5,514 nucleotides of DNA from Christensenella sp. UBA6406 (GTDB taxonomy: Bacteria > Bacillota > Clostridia > Christensenellales > UBA1242): positions 1 to 5,514 of the forward strand of contig DJPS01000007.1 of the NCBI GenBank assembly GCA_002438625.1, written 5' to 3'. Below the pieces are notes generated by a model. The model did no database searches. It was given only the letters and a program-made list of their open reading frames with translations, and had not been told where the DNA came from. Numbering within the stretch: position 1 is the first letter of the stretch; each line of letters opens with the position of its first letter. The translations under genes were made by a program, and so were the position numbers. Positions 1-5,009 of this stretch are shown one piece after another.

Positions 1-2565
1 TATGTCTATTTTGAAAGCAATGGTGCAACTATATTTGAAGGCTTATCAAGCCCGCAAACTGTTGCCTATGCAGATAGCGGAAACGTAACCTTCACATTCA
101 CGCAAATTGAAAAAACGGGCTATACATTAAGCGGATTTGCAGTTAAAGGGGATAGCACAAAAGCGGTTACATACAACAGCACAAATAAGACCATAACAAT
201 TGCTAAAAATGTGCAAAAAGCGGGTAAAGCAATAACAATCATTCCTATTTGGACAAGCAACAATTACACTGCAACTTTTCTTGTAAACGGCGGTTCAATT
301 TCGTCCGCAGACATCTCAGCACTTGGACTTTCAGGCAATGCTTCAAGCGGATATAATAAAACATATACAACTGCAACAAACCTTACATTCCCAGCATCTA
401 CAAAAACAGATTGCATTTTATTAGGTTGGCAAGTTACAAGCGAATCAAATGGCTTAGGCGACATAAAGTGGAGAAAAGGAGATATCTATATAAGTGGCGA
501 AATTGCAAACGGCTATTTTGGCAATGTAACATTTACAGCACTTTACAGCACTTTCAAATTTAGTCAAAGTAGCGTTTCAAAATATTTAGGTGAAAGCAAC
601 TTCACCAATCCGCTAACAAACGCCACAGGTCAAGACTGCACTTTCTCTTCAAGCAACACAAATGTCGCAACTGTAAATGTCAAAACGGGCGAAGTTACCA
701 TAAAAGGTATAGGCACAACAACAATAACAGCAACAAATGCATTTGGCTCAGTTTCTTACTTGCTAACAGTAACGCAAATTATCGTAACAAAACCACAAGT
801 TACAAGTACAACTACTTTCACTTACGATGGCAATCAAAAAACAATAACATTGTCATCAACTTCTTCTAACTTTACAATCTCAGGCACTCAAAGTGCAACT
901 AATGCAGGCTCTTATTCTTTCACTATTGCACTAAATAATAAATCAATAATGAAATGGAACGACAATACAACTGCCGACATAACTGTAAACTGGACAATCA
1001 GCAAAGCAACAATGTCTGCAACTGTAAGCGGAAAAACTGCTACTTACAACGGCTCCGCACATTATGCTACTGCTAAAATGACAACTCCATCAAGTGCAAC
1101 AATAAGTTACGGCAGCAGCACATCGTATGGCAACACATTAACGCTTTCAACAACTGACAAAAATTTGGACAAAATGGGAATAACAGATGTAGGAAGTATA
1201 ACAGTATATTATAAAATCACTGCATCAAATTATAACGACATAACTGGCAATGTAGTTGTTACAATAAATAAAGCAACAATGTCAGCAACTGTAAGCGGAA
1301 AAACTGCTACTTACAACGGCTCCGCACGTTATGCAACCGCTAAAATGACAACGCCAACAAGTGCAACAATAAGTTATGGTAGTAGCACATCAAATTATGC
1401 ATATAGTCAAACTTTAACAACAACCAGTGCCAATCTATCATCTATGGGAAGAGCAGATGCGGGGACAACAACAATATATTATAAAATCACTGCAACTAAT
1501 TACGAAGATAAAACAGGGAGTGTAACAGTTAAAGTAAATAAGGCATCTTTTTCACCAACATTAAGTTTTTCAAGTTATAATTACGGAAGTTCACCAACTT
1601 ATAGTGTATCAAACAATAAAAGTGGCGGTACAGTAACTTATAAATATTCAAGTTCATCAAATGGAACATACACTAATTTTACGCCATCAGCAACTGCTTT
1701 ATCTATTGGAACTTGGTATGTAAAAGCGGTTATAGCAGAAACAACCAATTATAATTTAGTAGAAACAAAGGTTGTTAAAGTCGTTGTTTCTAAAAAAGCG
1801 GGTTATTTGGAATTAAGTTCAACAACAACTTGGTTTTATTACAATGTCAGTTATGTGGAGACTAAAAAGATAAATATAATAAGTAGTCATGGGAGTGAAT
1901 TCACTTATAGCATATCTAGCAGTACAAACAGCAGTTTAACACAATACTTTACAGTTTCTATAGCAAACAATATTATAACAATAACAAAAGGAGACACATA
2001 TAATGTAGCAACAGAAAGTGATATAGTTACAATAAAAATAACGTGTTCAGCCACAAGTAATTATTATTCAGCAAGTGTAAGTATAACTATAGATTTTAGT
2101 GAGCAAACTTGTTTTGTCGCTGGCACAAAAATTACAATGGCTGATGGCTCGCTAAAAAATATTGAGGATATTGTAGAAGGGGATAAAGTGCTTTCTTACG
2201 ATGAGATAAGCGGTGAAATTGTGGAAGCAGAAGTGGGATATAGAACAATAAATATATATGTAAAAAATATGGCAATTTTAACATTTAGTGACGGTTCTAC
2301 GGTTAACGTAACGGCTGGGCATGCTTGGCTAACCAAAAATGGATGGCATTCAATAGAAAATGCTGGCGGTTACGATACAATGGTTGTAGGTGATGAAATT
2401 AAAACTGTGGATGGTTGGAAAACTTTAACAAATATAGAAATTTATGTTCCAACAGAACCTGTTACCATTTACAATTTACACATAAAAGATAGCGAAGATG
2501 GTCGTTATTGTCACAACTATTTTGCGGAAGGCGGTTGTGCCCATAATATTGTTTCGGCGGTTTAA
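1..2565 (+). CDS. Large repeat-rich surface/secreted protein with C-terminal Hint domain (5' end outside window)
   Basis: The frame is open from base 1, so the N-terminus and any signal peptide lie upstream; 854 residues are visible (numbered from the window start). Residues ~1-180 hold two beta-rich units ending in aromatic/hydrophobic strands, resembling Listeria-Bacteroides (InlB B / Flg_new) repeats. Residues ~181-260 look like a bacterial Ig-like (BIG2) domain (SSSNTNVATVN, GEVTIKGIGTTTITAT). Residues ~262-600 are MBG-like repeats of about 90 residues, starting at K335, K424 and K514, the first two nearly identical. Residues 602-703 form another beta-rich Ser/Thr/Asn segment. Residues 704-849 are a Hint domain (C704; T771-x-x-H774; terminal H848-N849), followed only by IVSAV. 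No LPXTG motif or C-terminal membrane anchor is present. The likely role is an extracellular adhesin or envelope protein whose C-terminus self-processes; the ligand is unknown. Serine codons shift from AGC to AGT about two thirds of the way along. Confidence 0.85.
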   Translation, partial: YVYFESNGATIFEGLSSPQTVAYADSGNVTFTFTQIEKTGYTLSGFAVKGDSTKAVTYNSTNKTITIAKNVQKAGKAITIIPIWTSNNYTATFLVNGGSISSADISALGLSGNASSGYNKTYTTATNLTFPASTKTDCILLGWQVTSESNGLGDIKWRKGDIYISGEIANGYFGNVTFTALYSTFKFSQSSVSKYLGESNFTNPLTNATGQDCTFSSSNTNVATVNVKTGEVTIKGIGTTTITATNAFGSVSYLLTVTQIIVTKPQVTSTTTFTYDGNQKTITLSSTSSNFTISGTQSATNAGSYSFTIALNNKSIMKWNDNTTADITVNWTISKATMSATVSGKTATYNGSAHYATAKMTTPSSATISYGSSTSYGNTLTLSTTDKNLDKMGITDVGSITVYYKITASNYNDITGNVVVTINKATMSATVSGKTATYNGSARYATAKMTTPTSATISYGSSTSNYAYSQTLTTTSANLSSMGRADAGTTTIYYKITATNYEDKTGSVTVKVNKASFSPTLSFSSYNYGSSPTYSVSNNKSGGTVTYKYSSSSNGTYTNFTPSATALSIGTWYVKAVIAETTNYNLVETKVVKVVVSKKAGYLELSSTTTWFYYNVSYVETKKINIISSHGSEFTYSISSSTNSSLTQYFTVSIANNIITITKGDTYNVATESDIVTIKITCSATSNYYSASVSITIDFSEQTCFVAGTKITMADGSLKNIEDIVEGDKVLSYDEISGEIVEAEVGYRTINIYVKNMAILTFSDGSTVNVTAGHAWLTKNGWHSIENAGGYDTMVVGDEIKTVDGWKTLTNIEIYVPTEPVTIYNLHIKDSEDGRYCHNYFAEGGCAHNIVSAV
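1003..1124 (+). repeat. Near-identical intragenic repeat, copy 1
   Basis: This stretch matches 1270-1391 with about nine mismatches over 122 bp. It encodes the first half of an 89-codon repeat beginning KATMSATVSGKTATYNGSA. The DNA identity is high for an extracellular repeat domain and suggests recent duplication or gene conversion. Confidence 0.9.
1270..1391 (+). repeat. Near-identical intragenic repeat, copy 2
   Basis: Second copy of the repeat at 1003-1124, offset by 267 bp (89 codons) and in frame. Differences are mostly third-position changes plus His to Arg (CAT to CGT) and Ser to Thr. A third, strongly diverged unit begins at about 1540. Confidence 0.9.
2110..2547 (+). other. Hint / bacterial intein-like (BIL) domain
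   Basis: The domain starts at Cys704 (CFVAGTKITMADGS, the N-terminal intein-like block with the nucleophile), followed by LKNIEDIVEGDKVLSYD. The T-x-x-H of the second block is TAGHAWL. The C-terminal block is TIYNLHI...NYFAEGGCAHN, ending in the His-Asn pair used for Asn cyclisation. The residue after Asn is Ile, not Cys/Ser/Thr, so true protein splicing is not expected. N-terminal acyl-shift cleavage and C-terminal cleavage remain possible, as known for type A bacterial intein-like domains. There is no homing endonuclease insert: the domain is about 146 residues. Confidence 0.85.
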
Positions 2566-2601
2566 ACTAATTTTATTAACATATTTAGATTTATTCATTT
2601 T

Positions 2602-2629
2602 AAAAGGCGGTTAAATAACTGCCTTTTTT
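2602..2629 (+). terminator. Intrinsic terminator of the surface-protein gene
   Basis: Stem AAAAGGCGGTT / AACTGCCTTTT (one G-U pair) with a 4-nt loop, then a T run to 2629, 37 nt after the stop codon. The A run on its 5' side lets it work weakly on the opposite strand too, where it could end the convergent transcript of the 174-residue gene. Confidence 0.9.
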
Positions 2630-2728
2630 GTGTTATTTAGGTTTATAATTATAATGAGCGTGTTGGGTTTTGTGCTGTTGTGATAACTGGTGTGTTTGAG
2701 TATTTTTGGTTATTATTTAAATGCAATT

Positions 2729-3253
2729 TTAATTAGATAGGACGGAGATTATGCTATCAATTTCGCATTGCTTTTCGCATATATTTAAAATGCTTTTTGT
2801 AAGTTTTAAATTGTCGCAGTTTCTAAGTAGCATAAGTATTTGTAGCTCTTTAATTGTTATGCTACTTAAAATGTGTTCAAACTCGCTAATTTCTTTTAAA
2901 GTTTGCTCCTTTGCCTCACTAAATTCAAGCATATAATCGCTATCATTTAAATCGCTTATGTATCTAAATATTCGCTTTTTATAATTTTTAAAAGAGTTTA
3001 TAGATGTGCCAGTGTCTAAGGTGGCGGATTGCTCATTTTCTAAATTGAATAAATTATTATTCTTATTGTTTTGGCTTTTATTTTTGCTTAAAGTGTTCAC
3101 ATTTGCTTGCTTATCTATAAATGACTTGTGCTTTTTGCCGTTATAATCATTATTGTATTTTTCTTTATAAGTCTCCTTTTTGTAATTTATTTCTTTTCCT
3201 TTTTGATTTTCAATTTCTTCATTTTTTCTAAATTTTTTATAAATATTTTTCAT
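2729..3253 (-). CDS. Hypothetical Lys/Asn-rich protein, 174 aa
   Basis: I do not recognise a family. The N-terminal ~85 residues are low complexity, rich in Lys, Asn, Glu and Gln (for example KNKSQNNKNNN), and probably disordered. The C-terminal ~85 residues look helical and amphipathic (YISDLNDSDYMLEFSEAKEQ, then an Ile/Leu-rich segment with LQILMLLRNCDNLKLTKSIL) and may form a small helical or coiled-coil domain. No signal peptide or transmembrane segment is seen. The gene has its own consensus promoter at 3409-3437 and a leader of about 150 nt. AAGGAG lies 12 nt before the ATG, with a closer AAAGGA also present. It converges on the surface-protein gene. The neighbouring ribbon-helix-helix gene hints at mobile-element cargo, but that is inference. 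Confidence 0.6.
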   Translation of the reverse strand: MKNIYKKFRKNEEIENQKGKEINYKKETYKEKYNNDYNGKKHKSFIDKQANVNTLSKNKSQNNKNNNLFNLENEQSATLDTGTSINSFKNYKKRIFRYISDLNDSDYMLEFSEAKEQTLKEISEFEHILSSITIKELQILMLLRNCDNLKLTKSILNICEKQCEIDSIISVLSN

Positions 3254-3290
3254 TTTCCTTTAAAACTCCTTGATTTTATTTTTAAAGAGT

Positions 3291-3326
3291 GATAAACTTA
3301 TAAAAGATAAATTTAATAAGTTTATC
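3291..3326. repeat. Perfect 11-bp inverted repeat in the leader of the 174-aa gene
   Basis: GATAAACTTAT at 3291-3301 and ATAAGTTTATC at 3316-3326, separated by 14 nt. It lies between the promoter and the ribosome binding site of the 174-residue gene. It could be an RNA hairpin in the 5' leader or a protein-binding dyad. No U tract follows on either strand. Confidence 0.8.
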
Positions 3327-3338
3327 TAATGTTTTTGG

Positions 3339-3381
3339 GGTTGTGGTTCTTTTCATGGTAGGTGGGAACCGCAACCTTTTT
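3339..3381 (+). terminator. GC-rich 11-bp hairpin, terminator-like on + strand
   Basis: Arms GGTTGTGGTTC (3339-3349) and GAACCGCAACC (3366-3376) enclose a 16-nt loop, and TTTTTG follows on the + strand. Read on + the sixth pair is a G-U wobble. Read on - it is an A-C mismatch, so the RNA fits better on the + strand. On - it lies in the untranslated leader of the 174-residue gene. It may end a small antisense transcript or structure the leader; which of these is not settled by sequence. Confidence 0.55.
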
Positions 3382-3408
3382 GTAACCCCCTTTACTGATT
3401 ACATATAT

Positions 3409-3437
3409 ATTATATCATAATGGGGGCACTATGTCAA
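3409..3437 (-). promoter_or_regulatory. Fully consensus sigma-70-type promoter
   Basis: On the - strand the -35 is TTGACA (3432-3437) and the -10 is TATAAT (3409-3414), with exactly 17 bp between. It drives the 174-residue gene, giving a 5' leader of about 150 nt. It is the best promoter match in the window. Confidence 0.9.
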
Positions 3438-3443
3438 GAACTT

Positions 3444-3484
3444 AATAAAAAATATCTAAAAAATTTAATTTTTTTTTAGATATT
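3444..3484 (-). terminator. Terminator overlapping the end of the RHH gene
   Basis: A perfect 13-bp inverted repeat (AATATCTAAAAAA at 3451-3463; partner at 3472-3484, 8-nt loop), followed on the - strand by TTTTATT. The upstream arm lies in the last codons of the ribbon-helix-helix gene and the stop codon is in the loop. The stem is AT-only, so its strength is uncertain. Confidence 0.65.
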
Positions 3485-3656
3485 CCCTTATACAATTTTT
3501 AAAAAATTCAGTTTTGTTATCTAATTGCTCCATAAATTTTATAAGCTCAGCATCTGTTTTTTTGTTTAGTCTAAAAGCGTATTTTATGGTATTTTCTTTG
3601 TTGTATTTATTTTGTGGTGAATATTTGCTTTTTGTCTCTTTATTTATTTCTTCCAT
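3465..3656 (-). CDS. Small ribbon-helix-helix-like DNA-binding protein, 63 aa
   Basis: After a charged N-terminal tail of ~23 residues comes a beta strand, IKYAFRLNKKTDAE. Then LIKFMEQLDNKTEFFKNCIREYL fits the two helices of a ribbon-helix-helix (MetJ/Arc/CopG-like) fold. Similar proteins of this length and pattern are common on plasmids and integrative elements of Firmicutes, where they act as small transcription or copy-number regulators; the exact family is inferred. AAGGA lies 11 nt before the ATG. The start is only about 20 nt beyond the T run of the terminator at 3675-3714, and I see no clear promoter of its own. It may therefore rely on read-through or a weak promoter inside that region. 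Its own terminator overlaps its 3' end. Confidence 0.65.
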   Translation of the reverse strand: MEEINKETKSKYSPQNKYNKENTIKYAFRLNKKTDAELIKFMEQLDNKTEFFKNCIREYLKKN

Positions 3657-3674
3657 AATAATCTATATCCTTAT

Positions 3675-3714
3675 AAACAAAAAAATGCTAGTTATAAATA
3701 AAAAATACTAGCAT
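3675..3714 (-). terminator. Terminator after the displaced tRNA-Gly 3' end
   Basis: Perfect 8-bp stem, ATGCTAGT at 3685-3692 with ACTAGCAT at 3707-3714 and a 14-nt loop. It is followed on the - strand by TTTTTTGTTT. It begins 5 nt downstream of the displaced tRNA 3' copy (3720-3736), exactly where a tRNA operon terminator is expected. It is probably the original terminator of the tRNA-Gly transcript, separated from the gene by the island. Confidence 0.8.
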
Positions 3715-3719
3715 CTTAA

Positions 3720-3736
3720 TGGAGCGGAAGACGAGA
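3720..3736 (-). repeat. Distal attachment-site copy: displaced 3' end of tRNA-Gly
   Basis: The 17 bases tggagcggaagacgaga are identical to 5413-5429. In tRNA orientation they are the last T-loop base, the T-stem 3' strand, the acceptor 3' strand, the discriminator base and CCA. Identity stops exactly at the CCA end. No tRNA body lies next to it, so this is a 3' fragment, as left behind when an element integrates into a tRNA gene. Confidence 0.85.
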
Positions 3737-3750
3737 CTACAATATTTTTG

Positions 3751-3775
3751 TTAATTTTTTATAAATAAAAATTAA
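3751..3775. repeat. AT-only 9-bp inverted repeat near the left island end
   Basis: TTAATTTTT at 3751-3759 and AAAAATTAA at 3767-3775 with a 7-nt loop, overlapping the stop codon of the 20-codon ORF. It could be a weak terminator for a leftward transcript or part of a recombinase-binding end. There is no GC base in the stem. Confidence 0.5.
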
Positions 3776-3834
3776 TTGTCTTTATCTACCTTAACCATCC
3801 ATTTGCTACTAATAGCATTTGCTTTGTTTTTCAT
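3772..3834 (-). CDS. Tiny ORF (20 aa) downstream of a strong promoter
   Basis: It encodes a basic 20-residue peptide beginning MKNKANAISSKW and ending VDKDN, then TAA. It is the first ATG after the promoter at 3857-3885, but no ribosome binding site is visible in the A/T-rich leader. It may be a real leader peptide, the stub of a lost cassette gene, or chance. It is listed because something in this position appears to be transcribed. Confidence 0.25.
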   Translation of the reverse strand: MKNKANAISSKWMVKVDKDN

Positions 3835-3856
3835 TAAATTTTTTTAATACAATTAA

Positions 3857-3885
3857 ATTATATCACACTATTGCAAACAATGCAA
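3857..3885 (-). promoter_or_regulatory. Leftward promoter with dyad operator (copy L)
   Basis: On the - strand the -35 is TTGCAT (3880-3885) and the -10 is TATAAT (3857-3862), with 17 bp between. The spacer and -10 share CAATAGTGTGATA with the toxin-antitoxin promoter at 4981-5009. It points at the 20-codon ORF and the displaced tRNA end, and its transcripts should stop at 3675-3714. Confidence 0.75.
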
Positions 3886-3889
3886 TAGT
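3861..3889. promoter_or_regulatory. Shared operator-like dyad, copy L
   Basis: TATCACACTATTG, 7 variable bases, then TGCAATAGT. The same layout and spacing occur at 4985-5013 (TGCAACAGT). In this copy ACTATTGCA and TGCAATAGT are perfect inverted arms. It sits between the -35 and -10 of a promoter, which suits a repressor site. Confidence 0.6.
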
Positions 3890-3920
3890 TTTTAATTGTT
3901 ATCTAACTTTTTTGTTTATA

Positions 3921-4247
3921 TTAAAACATAAATCTTAATTTTAAACATGATAGCAAATCTTGCCTATTGTTTATAATTGAGATTATGCTGATGGTTTGCG
4001 TGTTTTCATCAGTTTGATAAAATAGGCTATAATTGTTTGAAACTATCCTTCTTATACCTTTTTCATTCCAAGGTTCGTGGTCATAAATAGGGTATAAATA
4101 AGGATTGTTTTTCAAATATTCTACATTGTATAAAATTTTATTAATTTGTTCGTACGCTATTTCTTCGTTTGCTTCCGCTGATATATAGACATAAATATTT
4201 TTTAAATCAGCTTCTGCAATAGATGTAAATTTTATTTTCCATTGCAT
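3921..4247 (-). CDS. RelE/ParE-superfamily toxin (toxin 1), 108 aa
   Basis: Length and layout fit the RelE/ParE toxin fold. The N-terminal strand KIKFTSIAEADLKNIYVYI leads into helices (NEEIAYEQINKILYNVEYLKNNPYLYP). Then come the typical C-terminal strands RRIVSNNYSLFYQTDENTQT and ISIISIINNRQDL. Members of this superfamily cleave mRNA on ribosomes (RelE) or poison DNA gyrase (ParE). The spacing and the late Asn-Arg-Gln-Asp resemble the ParE side, but I cannot decide the activity. The gene overlaps the 3' end of its antitoxin by 16 nt, implying translational coupling, and is last in a four-gene operon. An ATG at 4247 is the start fixed by this overlap; no separate strong ribosome binding site is needed. 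Confidence 0.85.
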   Translation of the reverse strand: MQWKIKFTSIAEADLKNIYVYISAEANEEIAYEQINKILYNVEYLKNNPYLYPIYDHEPWNEKGIRRIVSNNYSLFYQTDENTQTISIISIINNRQDLLSCLKLRFMF

Positions 4248-4411
4248 TTGTGCTTTTTATGCTCCTCATAGAAATATTTTTCAATTTCTTCAATAGGTTT
4301 AGTTCTACCATTTTCTATATCAGCAAGAGCCATAGCCATTTTAATATCAAAATCTCTTTTAGACATTGTATCCATAGATTCTAATTTATTTACTTTGTTT
4401 ACATTTTCCAT
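4232..4411 (-). CDS. Antitoxin of toxin 1, 59 aa
   Basis: A short gene directly before toxin 1, overlapping it by 16 nt. After the start MENVNKVNKLESMDTM, the segment FDIKMAMALADIENGRTKPI followed by EEIEKYF resembles the C-terminal, toxin-wrapping part of RelB/Phd-type antitoxins (helix, acidic turn with Asn-Gly, then P-x-E-E helix). It is only 59 residues and shows no clear DNA-binding domain, so autoregulation is doubtful. AAAGGAG lies 11 nt before the ATG, inside a 33-bp sequence repeated at antitoxin 2, and the first five codons and part of the sixth are shared with that gene. It follows toxin 2 by 24 nt. Confidence 0.8.
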   Translation of the reverse strand: MENVNKVNKLESMDTMSKRDFDIKMAMALADIENGRTKPIEEIEKYFYEEHKKHKCNGK

Positions 4412-4430
4412 ATCTTCATTTACTCCTTTT
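4398..4430. repeat. 33-bp direct repeat, copy at antitoxin 1 start
   Basis: Identical over 33 bp to 4922-4954. On the - strand it covers AAAAGGAG, the 11-nt spacer, the start codon and the first codons MENVN/K. The flanking sequences differ at once on both sides, so this boundary is sharp. Confidence 0.95.
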
Positions 4431-4435
4431 CACAA

Positions 4436-4732
4436 TCAAAACTTAATTTTATTAAAATCTCTTTTTAAATGCAAAACAGTTTTTATTAAAACTTGTTCCC
4501 CTTGTACTTCATACACAATAGCATAAGAATAGACTAAGGTATATCTACAATTTGTTTTTTTGTTAATTCTATTTTCTAAAAGATTTCCACTATTTGGAAA
4601 AATTTCTATTTGCTCAATACTGTTCCAAATCTTATTTATAACTTCTTGTGCATTTACTTCACTATCTGTTGCAATATAATCTTTTATATCCTCAATATCA
4701 TCATAAAATTGTTTAGTAAAAATTAATTTCAT
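4436..4732 (-). CDS. RelE/ParE-superfamily toxin (toxin 2), 98 aa
   Basis: The layout is typical of the family. It starts MKLIFTKQFYDDIEDIKDYI, continues with a helix AQEVINKIWNSIEQIEIFPN and the G-N-L segment. Strands CRYTLVYSYAIVYEVQGEQV follow, and the C-terminal IKTVLHLKRDF matches the hxxRD-like end common to ParE/RelE toxins (mRNA interferase or gyrase poison). Toxin 1 is only distantly similar, so this is a second, separate module and not a fresh duplicate. The start codon overlaps the stop codon of antitoxin 2 (ATGA, 4 nt), so the two are translationally coupled. The TGA stop is 24 nt from the next antitoxin. Confidence 0.88.
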   Translation of the reverse strand: MKLIFTKQFYDDIEDIKDYIATDSEVNAQEVINKIWNSIEQIEIFPNSGNLLENRINKKTNCRYTLVYSYAIVYEVQGEQVLIKTVLHLKRDFNKIKF

Positions 4733-4935
4733 TTTATACCTAACTTCTTTTTCATCTCTTCTTTTGAATATACTTCGCCATTTTTTATTTGTTTATCAGC
4801 AATATCTAGTTTATTTAACAACAATTTCTCTTGTTGATACCTAATAAACTCGTTATATTCTTCCGCTGAAATAACATAAGAGCCTTGCACACCAAAGTTT
4901 GGTATATAAATTGGTTGCCTTTTTACATTTTCCAT
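4729..4935 (-). CDS. Antitoxin of toxin 2, 68 aa (Phd/YefM-like C-terminal type)
   Basis: GSYVISAEEYNEFIRYQQEK resembles the central V-x-S-x-E-x-Y segment of Phd/YefM antitoxins. LDIADKQIKNGEVYSKEEMK is the common antitoxin tail that neutralises RelE/ParE toxins. At 68 residues it is shorter than usual for Phd/YefM, and the N-terminal DNA-binding half is mostly missing or replaced (RQPIYIPNFGVQ). It is first in the operon antitoxin 2, toxin 2, antitoxin 1, toxin 1, and overlaps toxin 2 by ATGA. The start is set by AAAGGAG 11 nt upstream within the 33-bp repeat, and the promoter lies at 4981-5009. Confidence 0.82.
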   Translation of the reverse strand: MENVKRQPIYIPNFGVQGSYVISAEEYNEFIRYQQEKLLLNKLDIADKQIKNGEVYSKEEMKKKLGIK

Positions 4936-4954
4936 ATCTTCATTTACTCCTTTT
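4922..4954. repeat. 33-bp direct repeat, copy at antitoxin 2 start
   Basis: Exact copy of 4398-4430, offset by 524 bp. It holds the ribosome binding site and first codons of antitoxin 2. Both copies also contain an overlapping 6-codon frame (MKIWKM) whose ATG lies only 3 nt after AGGAG. Confidence 0.95.
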
Positions 4955-4980
4955 ATATAGTTTATGCATTCTTTATTATT

Positions 4981-5009
4981 ATATTATCACACTATTGTGC
5001 TTTTTGCAA
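4981..5009 (-). promoter_or_regulatory. Promoter of the toxin-antitoxin operon (copy R of the dyad)
   Basis: On the - strand the -35 is TTGCAA (5004-5009) and the -10 is TAATAT (4981-4986), with 17 bp between. A TATAAT lies 3 bp further on. The -35 sits inside the last codons of the 77-residue ORF. The spacer carries CAATAGTGTGATA, the sequence shared with the promoter at 3857-3885. Confidence 0.7.

Larger units (their letters stand above)
3849..3899. repeat. 51-bp nested dyad overlapping a promoter
   Basis: Outer arms ACAATTAAA (3849-3857) and TTTAATTGT (3891-3899) enclose perfect inner arms CTATTGCA (3868-3875) and TGCAATAG (3881-3888) with a 5-nt loop. It lies 21 bp after the stop codon of toxin 1. 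It may serve as an operator, a weak transcript end for the toxin operon, or a recombination site. Confidence 0.7.

Noticed and set aside
264..464. 66-codon - strand ORF inside the surface-protein gene
   Set aside because: It lies opposite a clear coding frame, has no ribosome binding site or recognisable features, and is best explained as a shadow.
2110..2547. True intein
   Set aside because: There is no Cys/Ser/Thr after the terminal Asn, the C-terminal flank is only five residues, and there is no homing endonuclease.
2751..2936. 61-codon + strand ORF
   Set aside because: It is the antisense of the 174-residue gene; its Ser/Phe/Leu-rich product is the usual shadow of Lys/Glu-rich coding sequence.
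3361..3369. GGTGGGAAC shared with the partial tRNA at 5494-5502
   Set aside because: Only 9 bp match and the surrounding tRNA sequence does not continue, so a second displaced tRNA end is not supported.
3353..3376. T-box-like AGGTGGGAACCGC on the + strand
   Set aside because: It is not the exact T-box sequence, there is no specifier stem or competing terminator in the right order, and no aminoacyl or biosynthesis gene follows on the + strand.
3514..3711. 65-codon + strand ORF with a hydrophobic, membrane-like product
   Set aside because: It is antisense to the ribbon-helix-helix gene and runs through the terminator hairpin. The hydrophobicity comes from A-rich codons on the other strand. 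No ribosome binding site is seen.
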